DNA from: Desulfovibrio legallii
GTDB taxonomy: Bacteria; Desulfobacterota; Desulfovibrionia; Desulfovibrionales; Desulfovibrionaceae
Reading direction: 5' to 3'
Assembly: GCF_004309735.1 (NCBI RefSeq)
Contig: NZ_SIXC01000005.1
Location: 1 to 64,000, forward strand
DNA: 64,000 nucleotides
Shown: piece by piece, positions 16,168 to 26,403 of the stretch
Numbering within the stretch: position 1 is the stretch's first letter
Layout of the letters: each line of letters begins with the position of its first letter
The notes under the pieces: model-generated
The model's database searches: none
What the model saw: the letters and a program-made list of their open reading frames with translations, nothing else
What the model was told of the DNA's origin: nothing
Position numbers and translations under genes: made by a program

Positions 16168-18479
16168 CAGGCGTGCTCCGCCGCGGCTTGCTGTGCGCGG
16201 TTGACGGTGGCCACGGTCTGCCGGGAGCGTTCGCGCAGGCGCTGGAGCACCTTGTCGCGCGGGCCATCCAGTTTGATTTGTCCGTCTTCCATGACAATAA
16301 GCCTGTCCACAATGCGCAGCATGGAGAGGCGGTGCGTGATGAGCACCACGGTGCGGCCGCCCATGGCAGCCTGAAGACGTTTTTGCAGCAGAAGTTCGGA
16401 ATCCGTGTCCATATTGCTGGTGGGTTCGTCCAGGATGAGCACTTCGGGATCGCGCACCAAGGCACGAGCCAGGGCCACGGCCTGGCGCTGTCCGCCGGAA
16501 AGGGCCCTGCCCTGTTCGCCCACCTGTGCGGCGAACCCGGCGGGATTGTTGCGCAAAAAGTCCGCCACGCCGGCCAGGGCCGCGGCGCGCAGCACCAGAT
16601 GGTCGTTGATGGTGGGGTCGCCCAGGGCGATATTGTCGCGGATGCTGCCGTAAAAGAGCACCACGTCCTGAGGCAGCACGCCCACGCGGCCACGCAGGTC
16701 GGCCCCAGGGATCTGGCGGATGTCCACATCGCCGAACTTCACCGCGCCCTCCTTGGGCTGGTAGAGGCCGATGAGCAGCTTGCCCAGGGTGCTTTTGCCC
16801 GACCCCATGGGGCCGATGACGCCCACATGCTCACCCGGCTCGATGCGCAAAGAAATATTGTTGAGGGCCTGGCGTTCCTGGTGGGGGTAGGCGAAGGAGA
16901 CGTTTTCCATGCTGAAAGAAGGCCGCAGCATGCCGAAATCCATGCAGGTTTTTTCCGCCTGGTTTTCCGAGGGCAGGGTCATGAGCAGGTCCAGGGCCTT
17001 GAGGGCCACATGGGAGTTCTGGAGCCGCGTGAGCAGGGAGGCCATCTGCAGCAGGGGGGCCATGCTGCGGCCCACCAGGATGTTGACGCCGATGAGCGCG
17101 CCCATGGTCATCTGCCCGTCGGCGATGCGGTAGACGCCCCAGACGATGCAGGCCACGGTGACCACCTGGGTGACCAGCATGGAAAGGGTGACGGCCAAGT
17201 TGTTGTATTTGCGGGCCTCGCTGCTGGATTTGGCCGAAAGCCCCACCACCGATTCCCAGAGTTTTTGCATCCGGCTTTCGGCCATGCAGGCCTTGAGGGT
17301 TTCCAGGCCGCCGACGATTTCCACCAGCAGGGCGTTTTTCTGCATGTTCTGGCGGTAACCGGCTTCGGCGCTGCGGCGCGAGCGGTGCTGCAGGGTGAGC
17401 CCCAGACCGATGAGGATGGGCATGGCCCCCAGGGGCAGGAAAACCAGGGGCCCGCCGATGAAGGCGATGAGCAGAAGAAAGATGACCAGAAAGGGCAGGT
17501 CGATGCAGGCCAGCAGACTGGATGAGCTGAAAAATTCACGCAGTTGTTCAAATTCGCGCAGGTTATTGACCAGCGCGCCCGTGGATTCGGGCTTGGCGTC
17601 CAGCCGCATGGAAAGGACTTTTTCCACCAGCGCGCTGGAGAGCACAATATCCGCATTGCGGCCGGCCACGTCCACAAAATGGGTGCGCAGGGCCGAGAGC
17701 AGAAAGTTGAAAAGGTAGACGATGAAGATGCCTATGGCCAGAACCCAGAGGGTTTCCATGGCGTTGTTGGGCACCACCCGGTCATAGACGTTCATGACAA
17801 ACAGGGGGCTGCCCACGGCAATGAGGTTGATGACCACGCTGGCCAGGGCTACATGGCGGTAAATGGGCGCGTAATAGCGCAGCACGTCCCAAAACCAGCG
17901 CTTGCCGTGCGAGATGCTCAGGCGGTCGGCCCGGTGGTCGGGCGCGGCCTCTACGGCGGCGAACAGGGCGTAGCCGGAATACTCTTCGCGCAGGGCCTCC
18001 AGGGGCACCACCTGGCTGGTTTCGCCCGTTTCGGGAAAGATGACCTCGGCCATCTCGCCGTCCAGGGCCGTAAGCACGCAGGAGCGGTCGTTGGTGAGCA
18101 GGAGGATGCAGGGCAGAACCAGGCCGGGGATGTTTTCCAATTGCGGGCGGTAGGCGATGCGGCCTGAAAGCCCCACCTTGCGCGCGGCCCGCAGGCAGGC
18201 CTGCGGCGTGACCCGGCTGCCCGTGAGCCCGGCCATGAGGGACTGGGGCGAAACCACCCGACCCCGCAGGCGCAGTACAATAGCCAGGCTGCGCAGCAGG
18301 CCGGGCATGAAGTCCACGTCTGAAGGACGCAACGGCCCCATGCCCGTTGCGGGGCCGCCTTGCGGCGCACGTTGCCCCTGGTCGGCGGGGGGCGGCCCAG
18401 TATCCGGGCGCGCGGCGTGGGGGGGAGCCGTGGCGGTGTTGCGCGACATTTCAGCCCCTGAAGCGGCAGTCTTGTCCAT
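16167..18479 (-). CDS. Type I secretion ABC exporter with catalytically dead C39-like domain
   Basis: The 770-aa protein is an RTX/LapB-type exporter fusing a C39-like domain (~50-165), six TM helices (~200-480) and an ATPase (~515-745). The ATPase shows Walker A GPMGSGKST, signature LSGGQRQ, Walker B VLILDEP and the H-loop VLITHR. The C39-like region lacks the catalytic Cys at its start, so it should bind rather than cut substrate, as in HlyB/LapB systems. It heads a three-gene operon with the HlyD adaptor and the PAS/HD-GYP protein. No outer-membrane pore or cargo is adjacent; the TolC-like and RTX genes at 36-43 kb are the likely partners. Confidence 0.9.
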   Translation of the reverse strand: MDKTAASGAEMSRNTATAPPHAARPDTGPPPADQGQRAPQGGPATGMGPLRPSDVDFMPGLLRSLAIVLRLRGRVVSPQSLMAGLTGSRVTPQACLRAARKVGLSGRIAYRPQLENIPGLVLPCILLLTNDRSCVLTALDGEMAEVIFPETGETSQVVPLEALREEYSGYALFAAVEAAPDHRADRLSISHGKRWFWDVLRYYAPIYRHVALASVVINLIAVGSPLFVMNVYDRVVPNNAMETLWVLAIGIFIVYLFNFLLSALRTHFVDVAGRNADIVLSSALVEKVLSMRLDAKPESTGALVNNLREFEQLREFFSSSSLLACIDLPFLVIFLLLIAFIGGPLVFLPLGAMPILIGLGLTLQHRSRRSAEAGYRQNMQKNALLVEIVGGLETLKACMAESRMQKLWESVVGLSAKSSSEARKYNNLAVTLSMLVTQVVTVACIVWGVYRIADGQMTMGALIGVNILVGRSMAPLLQMASLLTRLQNSHVALKALDLLMTLPSENQAEKTCMDFGMLRPSFSMENVSFAYPHQERQALNNISLRIEPGEHVGVIGPMGSGKSTLGKLLIGLYQPKEGAVKFGDVDIRQIPGADLRGRVGVLPQDVVLFYGSIRDNIALGDPTINDHLVLRAAALAGVADFLRNNPAGFAAQVGEQGRALSGGQRQAVALARALVRDPEVLILDEPTSNMDTDSELLLQKRLQAAMGGRTVVLITHRLSMLRIVDRLIVMEDGQIKLDGPRDKVLQRLRERSRQTVATVNRAQQAAAEHA

Positions 18480-18555
18480 GAAGAAGCCCTGGAGGTTGTG
18501 CCGGAACGACCGGCGCGGGCAAGGAAAAGAGTAACTATTGTGCTTGCTGGCGTAT

Positions 18556-18575
18556 AAAAAAGCCGCCCAGGCGGC
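18556..18575 (-). terminator. Terminator-like hairpin in the leader of the secretion operon
   Basis: On the minus strand GCCGC and GCGGC pair around a 4-base loop and are followed by six T. It sits about 20 bases after the predicted transcription start and 77 bases before the exporter gene. It could end a ~40-nt transcript or act as an attenuator. The stem is short, so this is tentative. Confidence 0.4.
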
Positions 18576-18601
18576 GCGGCGTTTTGCCCCAAAGTTCTTG
18601 G

Positions 18602-18630
18602 TCTATAACGTAGTTGGCCCGGCCGTGCAA
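18602..18630 (-). promoter_or_regulatory. Sigma-70-type promoter of the type I secretion operon
   Basis: On the minus strand TTGCAC and TATAGA are separated by 17 bases, ~125 bases upstream of the exporter start codon. The leader between them holds the terminator-like hairpin listed separately. Confidence 0.55.
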
Positions 18631-18766
18631 GTTTTGCTCTGCGAGGCGGCCACACAAGAGTAGAAGGATACTCCAGAACTGCGGGTTTGCCAAGCCGCCG
18701 ACGCCGTCCGGCGTGGCCTGCACAGTGTGGTGGGCGCTGCCGCAAGCCGTAAGTTCGTTGGAGCGC

Positions 18767-18799
18767 AAAAAAGCGGGGAGCCGCCAGACTCCCCGCTTT
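18767..18799 (-). terminator. Intrinsic terminator downstream of glnN
   Basis: On the minus strand an 11-bp stem (AAAGCGGGGAG with CTCCCCGCTTT) is followed by a run of six T. It closes transcription coming from glnN or from the structured region just upstream. The plus-strand version has only three T. Confidence 0.8.
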
Positions 18800-18959
18800 G
18801 ACGGCCACCGGCCGACGCCGTCCGTTGCGGCGAACGGCGCGGCCCGTGGCTCCCCGCGGACTATGCCGCGGGGGCTGGAGGCCAGGGACCATCTTCCCCC
18901 CCGGGATGAGACCACCGACCCCCAACAGTGTCCGGCGCGATGCGCCGGGATTATCGGTC
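18800..18959 (-). other. Structured intergenic region, possible non-coding RNA
   Basis: This 160-base stretch lies between family B copy 1 and the strong terminator and has no convincing coding sequence. It contains perfect hairpins CCGGCGC/GCGCCGG (18932-18948) and CCCCGCGG/CCGCGGGG (18852-18873) plus weaker ones. A minus-strand transcript ending at the terminator would be highly structured. No Rfam family could be assigned by eye. Confidence 0.25.
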
Positions 18960-19104
18960 TAGGGCATTTCAACTTTGAAATGCCCGGCGGTTGCATAAGC
19001 AGCCGCCCGCCGTGGAGGCGCAAGCGCAATTTATTTGCGCGGTTAAGCGCCGGAACGAGCGTGCCGTAACCTTTGAGAATACATAGTCTCAAAGGTTAGC
19101 TGCT

Positions 19105-19107
<3 letters not shown>
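18960..19107 (+). repeat. MITE-like element, family B copy 1 (148 bp)
   Basis: It starts TAGGGCATTTCAA and ends AGCTGCTCTA, sharing its outer bases with family A but with a different interior. The left end forms a perfect 11-bp hairpin (GGGCATTTCAA with its complement). The right part holds CCTTTGAGA/TCTCAAAGG. The final CTA (19105-19107) is the TAG stop codon of glnN. Removing the element with one TA would leave TAG. Confidence 0.7.
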
Positions 19108-21291
<2,184 letters not shown>

Positions 21292-21388
21292 ATCCTGTCT
21301 CCTTAGCGTTAAAAATCCTGCAAAAAGCGCCTGGCGGGGGGGCGGTTGGCCCGCCCCGCGCGCTTGCCGTTAAGATATTGTCGAATGC

Positions 21389-21727
21389 CTACAGGGCCTC
21401 GTCGCCGCGTTCGCCGGTGCGGATGCGGATGGCGTCCTGCACATCGCTGATAAAGATTTTGCCGTCGCCCACCTGTCCGGTGCGGGCCATGGAAACTACA
21501 GCATTAAGCACGTTTTCCACCATGGCGTCGGGCAGGACCACTTCCAGCCTGGTCTTGGGCAGGCAGTCCACCTGCATCGTGGTGCCCCGGTACACTTCCG
21601 TGTGCCCGCGCTGTCGGCCAAAACCTTTTATTTCCACATAGTTGAGGCCGTGAATGCCCATTTCGGAAAGCACGTTTTTGACTTTGTCAAACATGCTGGG
21701 CCTGATGATGATTTCCATCTTTTTCAT
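21389..21727 (-). CDS. glnK: P-II nitrogen regulatory protein (GlnK/GlnB)
   Basis: This 112-aa trimeric signal protein senses 2-oxoglutarate, ATP/ADP and glutamine, and controls AmtB by plugging its channel. Seen here: MKKMEIIIRPSMFDKV, the T-loop EIKGFGRQRGHTEVYRG with the modifiable Tyr, and the C-terminal signature KIFISDVQDAIRIRTGERG. It stands 26 bases after amt, the classic amtB-glnK order, so GlnK is the better name than GlnB. Confidence 0.94.
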   Translation of the reverse strand: MKKMEIIIRPSMFDKVKNVLSEMGIHGLNYVEIKGFGRQRGHTEVYRGTTMQVDCLPKTRLEVVLPDAMVENVLNAVVSMARTGQVGDGKIFISDVQDAIRIRTGERGDEAL

Positions 21728-21753
21728 GGCTGATTCCTTTCCCTGGAGGGGGG

Positions 21754-22962
21754 TTACAGGGAGTACCCGCGTTCGTTGTGTTCGCCCAGATCCAGGCCGG
21801 TGAATTCTTCTTCGGGGGCCACGCGCAGACCCACTGTGGCGTTGACCACGAAGAGGATGATGCGGGTCATGATGTAGACGAACACCCAGGTGCCCACGAT
21901 GGACACGAGCTGAATCCAGACCTGCTTGGGGTTGCCGTAGAAGAGGCCGTCGGCGCCATTGACGGCGGCGCAGGCGAAGAGGCCGGTGGCCAGAGCGCCC
22001 CAGGTGCCGCCGAGACCGTGGATGCCCACCACGTCGAGGGCGTCGTCATAGCCGAACTTGTTCTTCAGCAGCACGCCGCCGTAACACACGATGCCGCCCA
22101 CAAAGCCGATGAGCATAGCCGGGAGAATTTCCACAAAGCCCGCACCGGGGGTAATGGCTACCAGGCCCGCCAGCGCGCCGGAGATGGCGCCCAGGCTGGT
22201 GGGCTTGCCCGTGCGCACCCATTCCACCAGCATCCAGCCCAGCACGCCGCAGGCGGAGGCCATGTGCGTGGTGACCAGGGCGTGGGCGGACAGGGGGCCA
22301 GAAACCAGGGCGCTGCCGGCGTTAAAGCCGAACCAGCCGAACCAGAGCAGGCCGCCGCCCAGCAGGGTCAGGGGCAGGTTGTTGGGCGTGGCCGGTTCAG
22401 CGCCGTTGGAGAGCCGCGGCCCAAGGGCCTGGGCGCAGGCCAGGGCAGCCGCGCCGGAAGCCATGTGCACCACCGCGCCGCCGGCAAAGTCCAGGGCGCC
22501 CATCTGGCCCATCCAGCCGCCGCCCCAGACCCAGTGGGCCATGGGAGCGTAAGCGAAAATAAGCCACAGGCCGGAAAAGAGCATCATGGCCGAAAAACGG
22601 ATGCGTTCAGCATACGCGCCGGAGATGAGGGCTACGGTCAGCGCCGCGAACATGCACTGAAAGGCCATGAACAGGGTGTGGGGCAGCTGGGCCGCTGCGG
22701 GGGCCGATTCGCCGCCCACGCCCTTGAGGAACAGATAGGAGAGATCGCCGATGACGCCGCCCACGTCTGGTCCGAAGGCCAGCGTGTAGCCGATGAAGGC
22801 CCAGAGCACGGAAACCAGCGCCAATGCGCCGTAGCTGTGCATGTGCGTGGAAAGAATGTTGCGTGAGCGGACCAGGCCGCCGTAAAACAGGGCCAGGGCC
22901 GGGGTCATGAGCATGACCATGCAGGCGCAGATAAGAATAAATGCAGTATCCGAGGCGTTCAT
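21754..22962 (-). CDS. amt: Ammonium transporter Amt
   Basis: A trimeric inner-membrane ammonium channel. The 402-aa protein has about 11 TM helices and the family signatures DTAFILICACMVMLMTPALA, ALFYGGLVRSRN, FAGGAVVHMASGAAALA and HGLGGTWGALATGLF (pore His). The start at 22962 (MNASDTAF) is supported by AAGGA eight bases upstream; upstream in-frame codons would add an unlikely basic extension before the first helix. It is the first gene of amt-glnK-glnN and is preceded by a sigma-54-type promoter. Confidence 0.95.
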   Translation of the reverse strand: MNASDTAFILICACMVMLMTPALALFYGGLVRSRNILSTHMHSYGALALVSVLWAFIGYTLAFGPDVGGVIGDLSYLFLKGVGGESAPAAAQLPHTLFMAFQCMFAALTVALISGAYAERIRFSAMMLFSGLWLIFAYAPMAHWVWGGGWMGQMGALDFAGGAVVHMASGAAALACAQALGPRLSNGAEPATPNNLPLTLLGGGLLWFGWFGFNAGSALVSGPLSAHALVTTHMASACGVLGWMLVEWVRTGKPTSLGAISGALAGLVAITPGAGFVEILPAMLIGFVGGIVCYGGVLLKNKFGYDDALDVVGIHGLGGTWGALATGLFACAAVNGADGLFYGNPKQVWIQLVSIVGTWVFVYIMTRIILFVVNATVGLRVAPEEEFTGLDLGEHNERGYSL

Positions 22963-23104
22963 ACGGACATCCTTCTGAGGTGTTTTGCGGGGGGGAATGG
23001 CTTTGCTGTCGCAATCCGCCGCCGCACCCGGTTCAAAACCTGTTCCTTTACGGGGCTGGCGCCTGTCCCGGACCGGGCTTCCTGCCGCGGTCTTGGAAGG
23101 AATA

Positions 23105-23119
23105 GCACGCACTGTGCCA
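23105..23119 (-). promoter_or_regulatory. Sigma-54-type promoter of amt-glnK-glnN
   Basis: On the minus strand the sequence TGGCACAGTGCGTGC carries GG and GC exactly 10 bases apart, as required for -24/-12 recognition by sigma-54; the only departure from TGGCAC-N5-TTGC is GTGC at -12. It is ~140 bases upstream of amt. A NifA-type sigma-54 activator gene lies 650 bases away. Confidence 0.65.
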
Positions 23120-23139
23120 AAGCCTGATGCAGGGGCGGC

Positions 23140-23480
23140 AATATACATATAATTTATTTATTTAACTGTGTATTTTAAAAAAATGCGGGAAACGGACAGG
23201 AAGGTTGTCCGGGGTGGGCGCAGGTATTTTTCTACATTTATGTTGAAAAATAAAGAAGCCCCTGGGGTCGGAAAAAGACCTTCGGGGCTGCTTTTCAGAA
23301 AAAGTAAAAAATTTATAATGTTAACGGAAAAAACAACAATTATACAAAACTGTCGTTTTTATGTGAGGACTTTCGCCGTTTTTGTGACATGTTTATATAA
23401 CATGCATAAAAATAAGATAATTTTTTCTATCATAAATTTAAGATGGCCCAGCGAAAAAACTACCTTTATGTCGATACCTT
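23140..23480. other. AT-rich upstream region of the amt operon
   Basis: About 340 bases are far richer in A/T than the surroundings. They contain a long hairpin near 23257-23300 (AGCCCC...GGGGCT with inner GGTC/GACC) that could terminate minus-strand transcripts from the activator gene. They also contain a 17-bp palindrome at 23388-23404 (CATGTT-TATAT-AACATG) that may be an operator. No credible gene was found. No TGT-N10-ACA NifA site was found. Confidence 0.5.
23388..23404. promoter_or_regulatory. Palindromic operator candidate
   Basis: CATGTTTATATAACATG is a perfect palindrome with 6-bp arms around TATAT. It lies ~270 bases upstream of the sigma-54-type promoter, a distance typical of enhancer sites. 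The cognate regulator is unknown. Confidence 0.35.
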
Positions 23481-23641
23481 GAAGCTAGCGCTGTTCTGCA
23501 GCGTCCTCCCCTTACGGCGTTGGCGATAGCAGCCGCCGGCCGCTGCAGGGCAGGCAGGCGCACGTCCGCACGCTTGCCGCCGCCGGGTTTTGCGGCGTCG
23601 GAGCCGTTTGGGAGCAGGCAGGGCGCGTGCGCCCGAGCCGC

Positions 23642-23768
23642 TAGAGCAGTTAGCGAATGAAATGAGCTAACTGCCCTGCAAGGATTTTCTTGAAAATCCT
23701 TGCCACGAAATGCGAGAAGGCAGGCTTTTGCCTGCCGTAAGCGAGCATTTCAAGTGTTAAATGCTCTA
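23642..23768 (-). repeat. 127-bp MITE-like element, family A copy 4
   Basis: An inverted full-length copy (TAGAGCAGTTAGC to AAATGCTCTA), TA at both ends. Its right-hand CTA (23766-23768) is the TAG stop codon of the NifA-like gene. Excising the element with one TA would leave TAG as the stop. Confidence 0.85.
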
Positions 23769-25385
23769 TTCGGCGGCGGTCCGTGTCCCGCCGGTTTTGC
23801 GGGGCCGGAATGCCTTGTAGGTGATTCCGTATTTTTTCATGCGCAGAGCCATAATGCGTTCCGTCAGGCCCAGGCTGGCGGCGGCCCGCCCCATCTGCCC
23901 CTGGCTGCACTCCAGGGCTTCCACAATGGAGGCCCGTTCCAGCTCGTTGAGCTGGTCCTGCAGACTGCCGGAAAACACCGGCCTGGCCGCGCCCGGCAGC
24001 TTGCCGCCCGGCGCGCCGTGCTCGCCGTGCAGGGCCGGGGGCAAATGCTGCGGCAGAATAAGGCCCTCACGGCCCAACAGCAGCACCGCACGTTCCATGA
24101 CGTTTTCCAGCTCGCGGATATTGCCGGGCCATGCGTACCGCTGGAGCATGTCCATAACCGCCAGCGAGAGCCGCACGTTGTCGCGGCCGTTGGCGTGGCC
24201 GTATTTTTTGATAAAGTGGTTGGCCAGGGGCAAAATGTCTTCCGGCCGCTGGCGCAGGGGCGGCAGATTGATGGGGAAGACGTTGAGCCGGTAGAACAGG
24301 TCGCGGCGAAAGGTTTCCTCCGCCACCATGCGCTCCAGGTCGCGGTTGGTGGCCGTGATGAAGCGCACGTCCACATAGTGGGTTTCCATGCCGCCCAGGC
24401 GTTCAAAGGCCCGCTCCTGCAGCACGCGCAGCAGCTTGGCCTGGGTCATGAGAGAAAGTTCGCCCACTTCGTCCAGAAACAGCGTGCCGCTGTTGGCCAG
24501 CTCAAACCGGCCTTTGCGCGTAGCGTTGGCCCCGGTAAAGGCCCCACGCTCGTGGCCGAACAGCTCGCTTTCAATGAGGTTTTCCGGAAGGGCCGCGCAG
24601 TTGAGCGAAATAAAGGGTTTGTTGGCCCGCGTGCTGGCCGTGTGGATGGCCCGGGCGGCCAGCTCTTTGCCCGTGCCCGATTCCCCCTGCAGAAAAACCG
24701 TGGTGGCCGAAGGGGCCACTTGGGCGATCTGGGCGTAGACCATCTGCATGCCTTCGGAATTACCCACAAAACCGCGCGGCCGCAGGGCCGGAACCTGCTC
24801 TTCGTCCATCCTGCCCTGCGTTTCCAGGGCCGCGTGCCCCAGCAAGGTGGACACAATGGTCAGGAGGCGCATTTCGTCTTCCAGGGTGGCTTCGTCCACC
24901 AGCAGGTGATCTACAGAAAGGGCGCCCACCACCTGATCGTTGAGCCGGATGGGCACGCAGATGAAGGAAATGCCCTCCTTGCCCAAATCGCGCGAACGGG
25001 TGCGGTTGAGAAACAGGGGCTCTTCCGAAACATTGGAAATGTACATGGGCCGCCCGGTTTCGATGACTCGGCCCGTAATGCCCTCGCCGCGCACATAGCG
25101 GCCGCGTCGGGCCTCGGCGGGTTTGAGCCCGTAGGCGGCCTCAATGCGGATTTCGCCCGTATTGGGCGAGATGAGGGTAATGGCCCCGCGCATCATGTGC
25201 AGGTGCTCGGCCATGAGCTGCAAGGCTTTGTCCAGGGCCAGGGCCACGTCTGTGGCCGCATTCATGGTTTCGGAAAGCTCCAGCAGCAATCTGAGCTGCT
25301 CTTCACGGTGGTCGTTGCGGCGGCGGTCGCCGGTGTGGTCGGAAGAAAGGGCAGCCCGGCGGGGGGAGGTGTGGCTGGTCGACAT
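23766..25385 (-). CDS. NifA-type sigma-54-dependent transcriptional activator
   Basis: The 539-aa protein has an N-terminal GAF sensor (~20-190), an AAA+ sigma-54 activation domain (~205-435) with Walker A GESGTGKE, ESELFGHERGAFTGA (sigma-54 contact loop GAFTGA) and GTLFLDEVGEL, and a C-terminal Fis-type helix-turn-helix (GRAAASLGLTERIMALRMKK). GAF plus AAA plus HTH is the NifA layout. The neighbouring amt-glnK-glnN operon has a sigma-54-type promoter, making it the obvious target, though this is inferred. No nif structural genes are in the window. Its stop codon is formed by the end of MITE copy 4. Confidence 0.88.
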   Translation of the reverse strand: MSTSHTSPRRAALSSDHTGDRRRNDHREEQLRLLLELSETMNAATDVALALDKALQLMAEHLHMMRGAITLISPNTGEIRIEAAYGLKPAEARRGRYVRGEGITGRVIETGRPMYISNVSEEPLFLNRTRSRDLGKEGISFICVPIRLNDQVVGALSVDHLLVDEATLEDEMRLLTIVSTLLGHAALETQGRMDEEQVPALRPRGFVGNSEGMQMVYAQIAQVAPSATTVFLQGESGTGKELAARAIHTASTRANKPFISLNCAALPENLIESELFGHERGAFTGANATRKGRFELANSGTLFLDEVGELSLMTQAKLLRVLQERAFERLGGMETHYVDVRFITATNRDLERMVAEETFRRDLFYRLNVFPINLPPLRQRPEDILPLANHFIKKYGHANGRDNVRLSLAVMDMLQRYAWPGNIRELENVMERAVLLLGREGLILPQHLPPALHGEHGAPGGKLPGAARPVFSGSLQDQLNELERASIVEALECSQGQMGRAAASLGLTERIMALRMKKYGITYKAFRPRKTGGTRTAAE

Positions 25386-25441
25386 GGCGCTCTGGGGGCC
25401 CGCCGCCCGTGACGTTGGGCGCGGCAGGGGGCGGGCGAGGG

Positions 25442-26398
25442 TTAGGCGTTGTGCAGGGTCAGGTACAAGTCGCCCTGCCAGGGGCCCACGCGTTTGCCCA
25501 GACCGCGCAGGCGCACGGGCTTGCCCACGGCAAAGTCCGGCGGCAGGGTGATTTCAACGGTTTGCAGTTCTCCGGAAAAAGCCTGGCGGATCTGCAGACG
25601 GATCCGTTTGCCCGGGGCCAGATGGGCGGCGGGCAGGGTCAGGCTTTGTTCTTCGTCGATCTGGCGGCGCAGCCAGCCTTTGACCAGACCTGTGACGCCG
25701 CCCGCGGCGGCGTCTGCGGGCGGCCGCCCCAGCAGGTTGGCCCGGTGCAGCCTGGTGGCCTTTGCAGCGGAGCGGGGTTCGGGCCGGGCCGCGCGGGGGG
25801 CGGGCTCCGCGTCCGGTTGGGGCGGCGGTGCAGTCTGCTGGCGGTTCAGTTCGCTGTAAATATCTTCAAACACACGGCGGGCAAAGGGATCGTTGAGCAG
25901 GTCGCGCAGCACGTCGTGCTCCGCATAGGCCGCGCGTCCGGCCGCGCTCTGGCGGTCCGTACCTTGTGTGGGGCCCTGCGTGGCGTCTTGGGCAGGGTCG
26001 GCCGTGCCCTGCGCTTCATGCGCGTCGCCAGGCTGTGCCGCGTCCTGCGCCGTGGCGTGCCCGGCCGCGTCCGGACCGGCGGCCTTGCGGGCGTCGGCCG
26101 CAGCCCCCTGGGCGCGTTCATTCCGGGCCTTTGTCGCCGTGGGCCCGCCGTCGGTTTCGTCGTCCGTCCCGGCCGCGTCGGGCTTGGTTTGCAGCACGGC
26201 AGAAAGGGCCACGTAGGCCTCGTTGAGCAGTTGGAAGCGGCGTCCGGCGTCGGGCTGGCCGGGGTGCAGGTCCGGGTGCAGTTCAAAAGCCCGCCGCCGG
26301 TAGGCCCGCTTAAGCGCGGCCAGGTCCGCCCCTTGCTCCAGGCGCAGGATGGCGTAACATTCCTTGAGGCTCGGTTGGCGGGGGGTACTGCGTCGCAT
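25442..26398 (-). CDS. DnaJ-domain protein
   Basis: The 318-aa protein starts with a J domain (CYAILRLEQGADLAALKRAY; RRAFELHPDLHP contains the HPD that stimulates DnaK ATPase). A low-complexity Ala/Asp/Thr-rich linker covers ~75-165. The C-terminal ~80 residues resemble the DnaJ C-terminal substrate-binding fold (GKRIRLQIRQAFSGELQTVE; FAVGKPVRLRGLGKRV). The Gly/Phe and zinc-finger regions of true DnaJ are missing, so it is a specialised co-chaperone. It begins 5 bases after the cysteine-cluster gene, hence one operon. Confidence 0.8.
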   Translation of the reverse strand: MRRSTPRQPSLKECYAILRLEQGADLAALKRAYRRRAFELHPDLHPGQPDAGRRFQLLNEAYVALSAVLQTKPDAAGTDDETDGGPTATKARNERAQGAAADARKAAGPDAAGHATAQDAAQPGDAHEAQGTADPAQDATQGPTQGTDRQSAAGRAAYAEHDVLRDLLNDPFARRVFEDIYSELNRQQTAPPPQPDAEPAPRAARPEPRSAAKATRLHRANLLGRPPADAAAGGVTGLVKGWLRRQIDEEQSLTLPAAHLAPGKRIRLQIRQAFSGELQTVEITLPPDFAVGKPVRLRGLGKRVGPWQGDLYLTLHNA

Positions 26399-26403
26399 GG
26401 CGG

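Noticed and set aside
12301-16374. Two very long plus-strand open frames (12301-13896 and 13966-16374) antisense to the secretion operon
   Set aside because: They mirror the GC-rich codon pattern of the real minus-strand genes, have no Shine-Dalgarno and give Gly/His/Gln-rich sequences with no recognisable domain.
16167-18479. Active C39 bacteriocin-processing peptidase in the ABC exporter
   Set aside because: The N-terminal domain lacks the catalytic Cys near its start, so a C39-like substrate-binding domain is the better call.
18800-18959. 6S RNA or cobalamin riboswitch
   Set aside because: Some short motifs look suggestive (ACTGT, GGGGAAG), but their order and pairing do not fit either family; kept only as an unclassified structured region.
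18535-19092. 185-codon minus-strand frame in the gap before glnN
   Set aside because: It runs through a family B repeat, a terminator and a promoter, and its sequence shows no domain.
23120-23420. NifA enhancer (TGT-N10-ACA) upstream of amt
   Set aside because: Scanned by eye; the nearest candidates are off by one base in spacing, so none is reported.
23168-23482. 104-codon plus-strand frame in the AT-rich amt upstream region
   Set aside because: It crosses a strong hairpin, lacks a Shine-Dalgarno and has no recognisable similarity.
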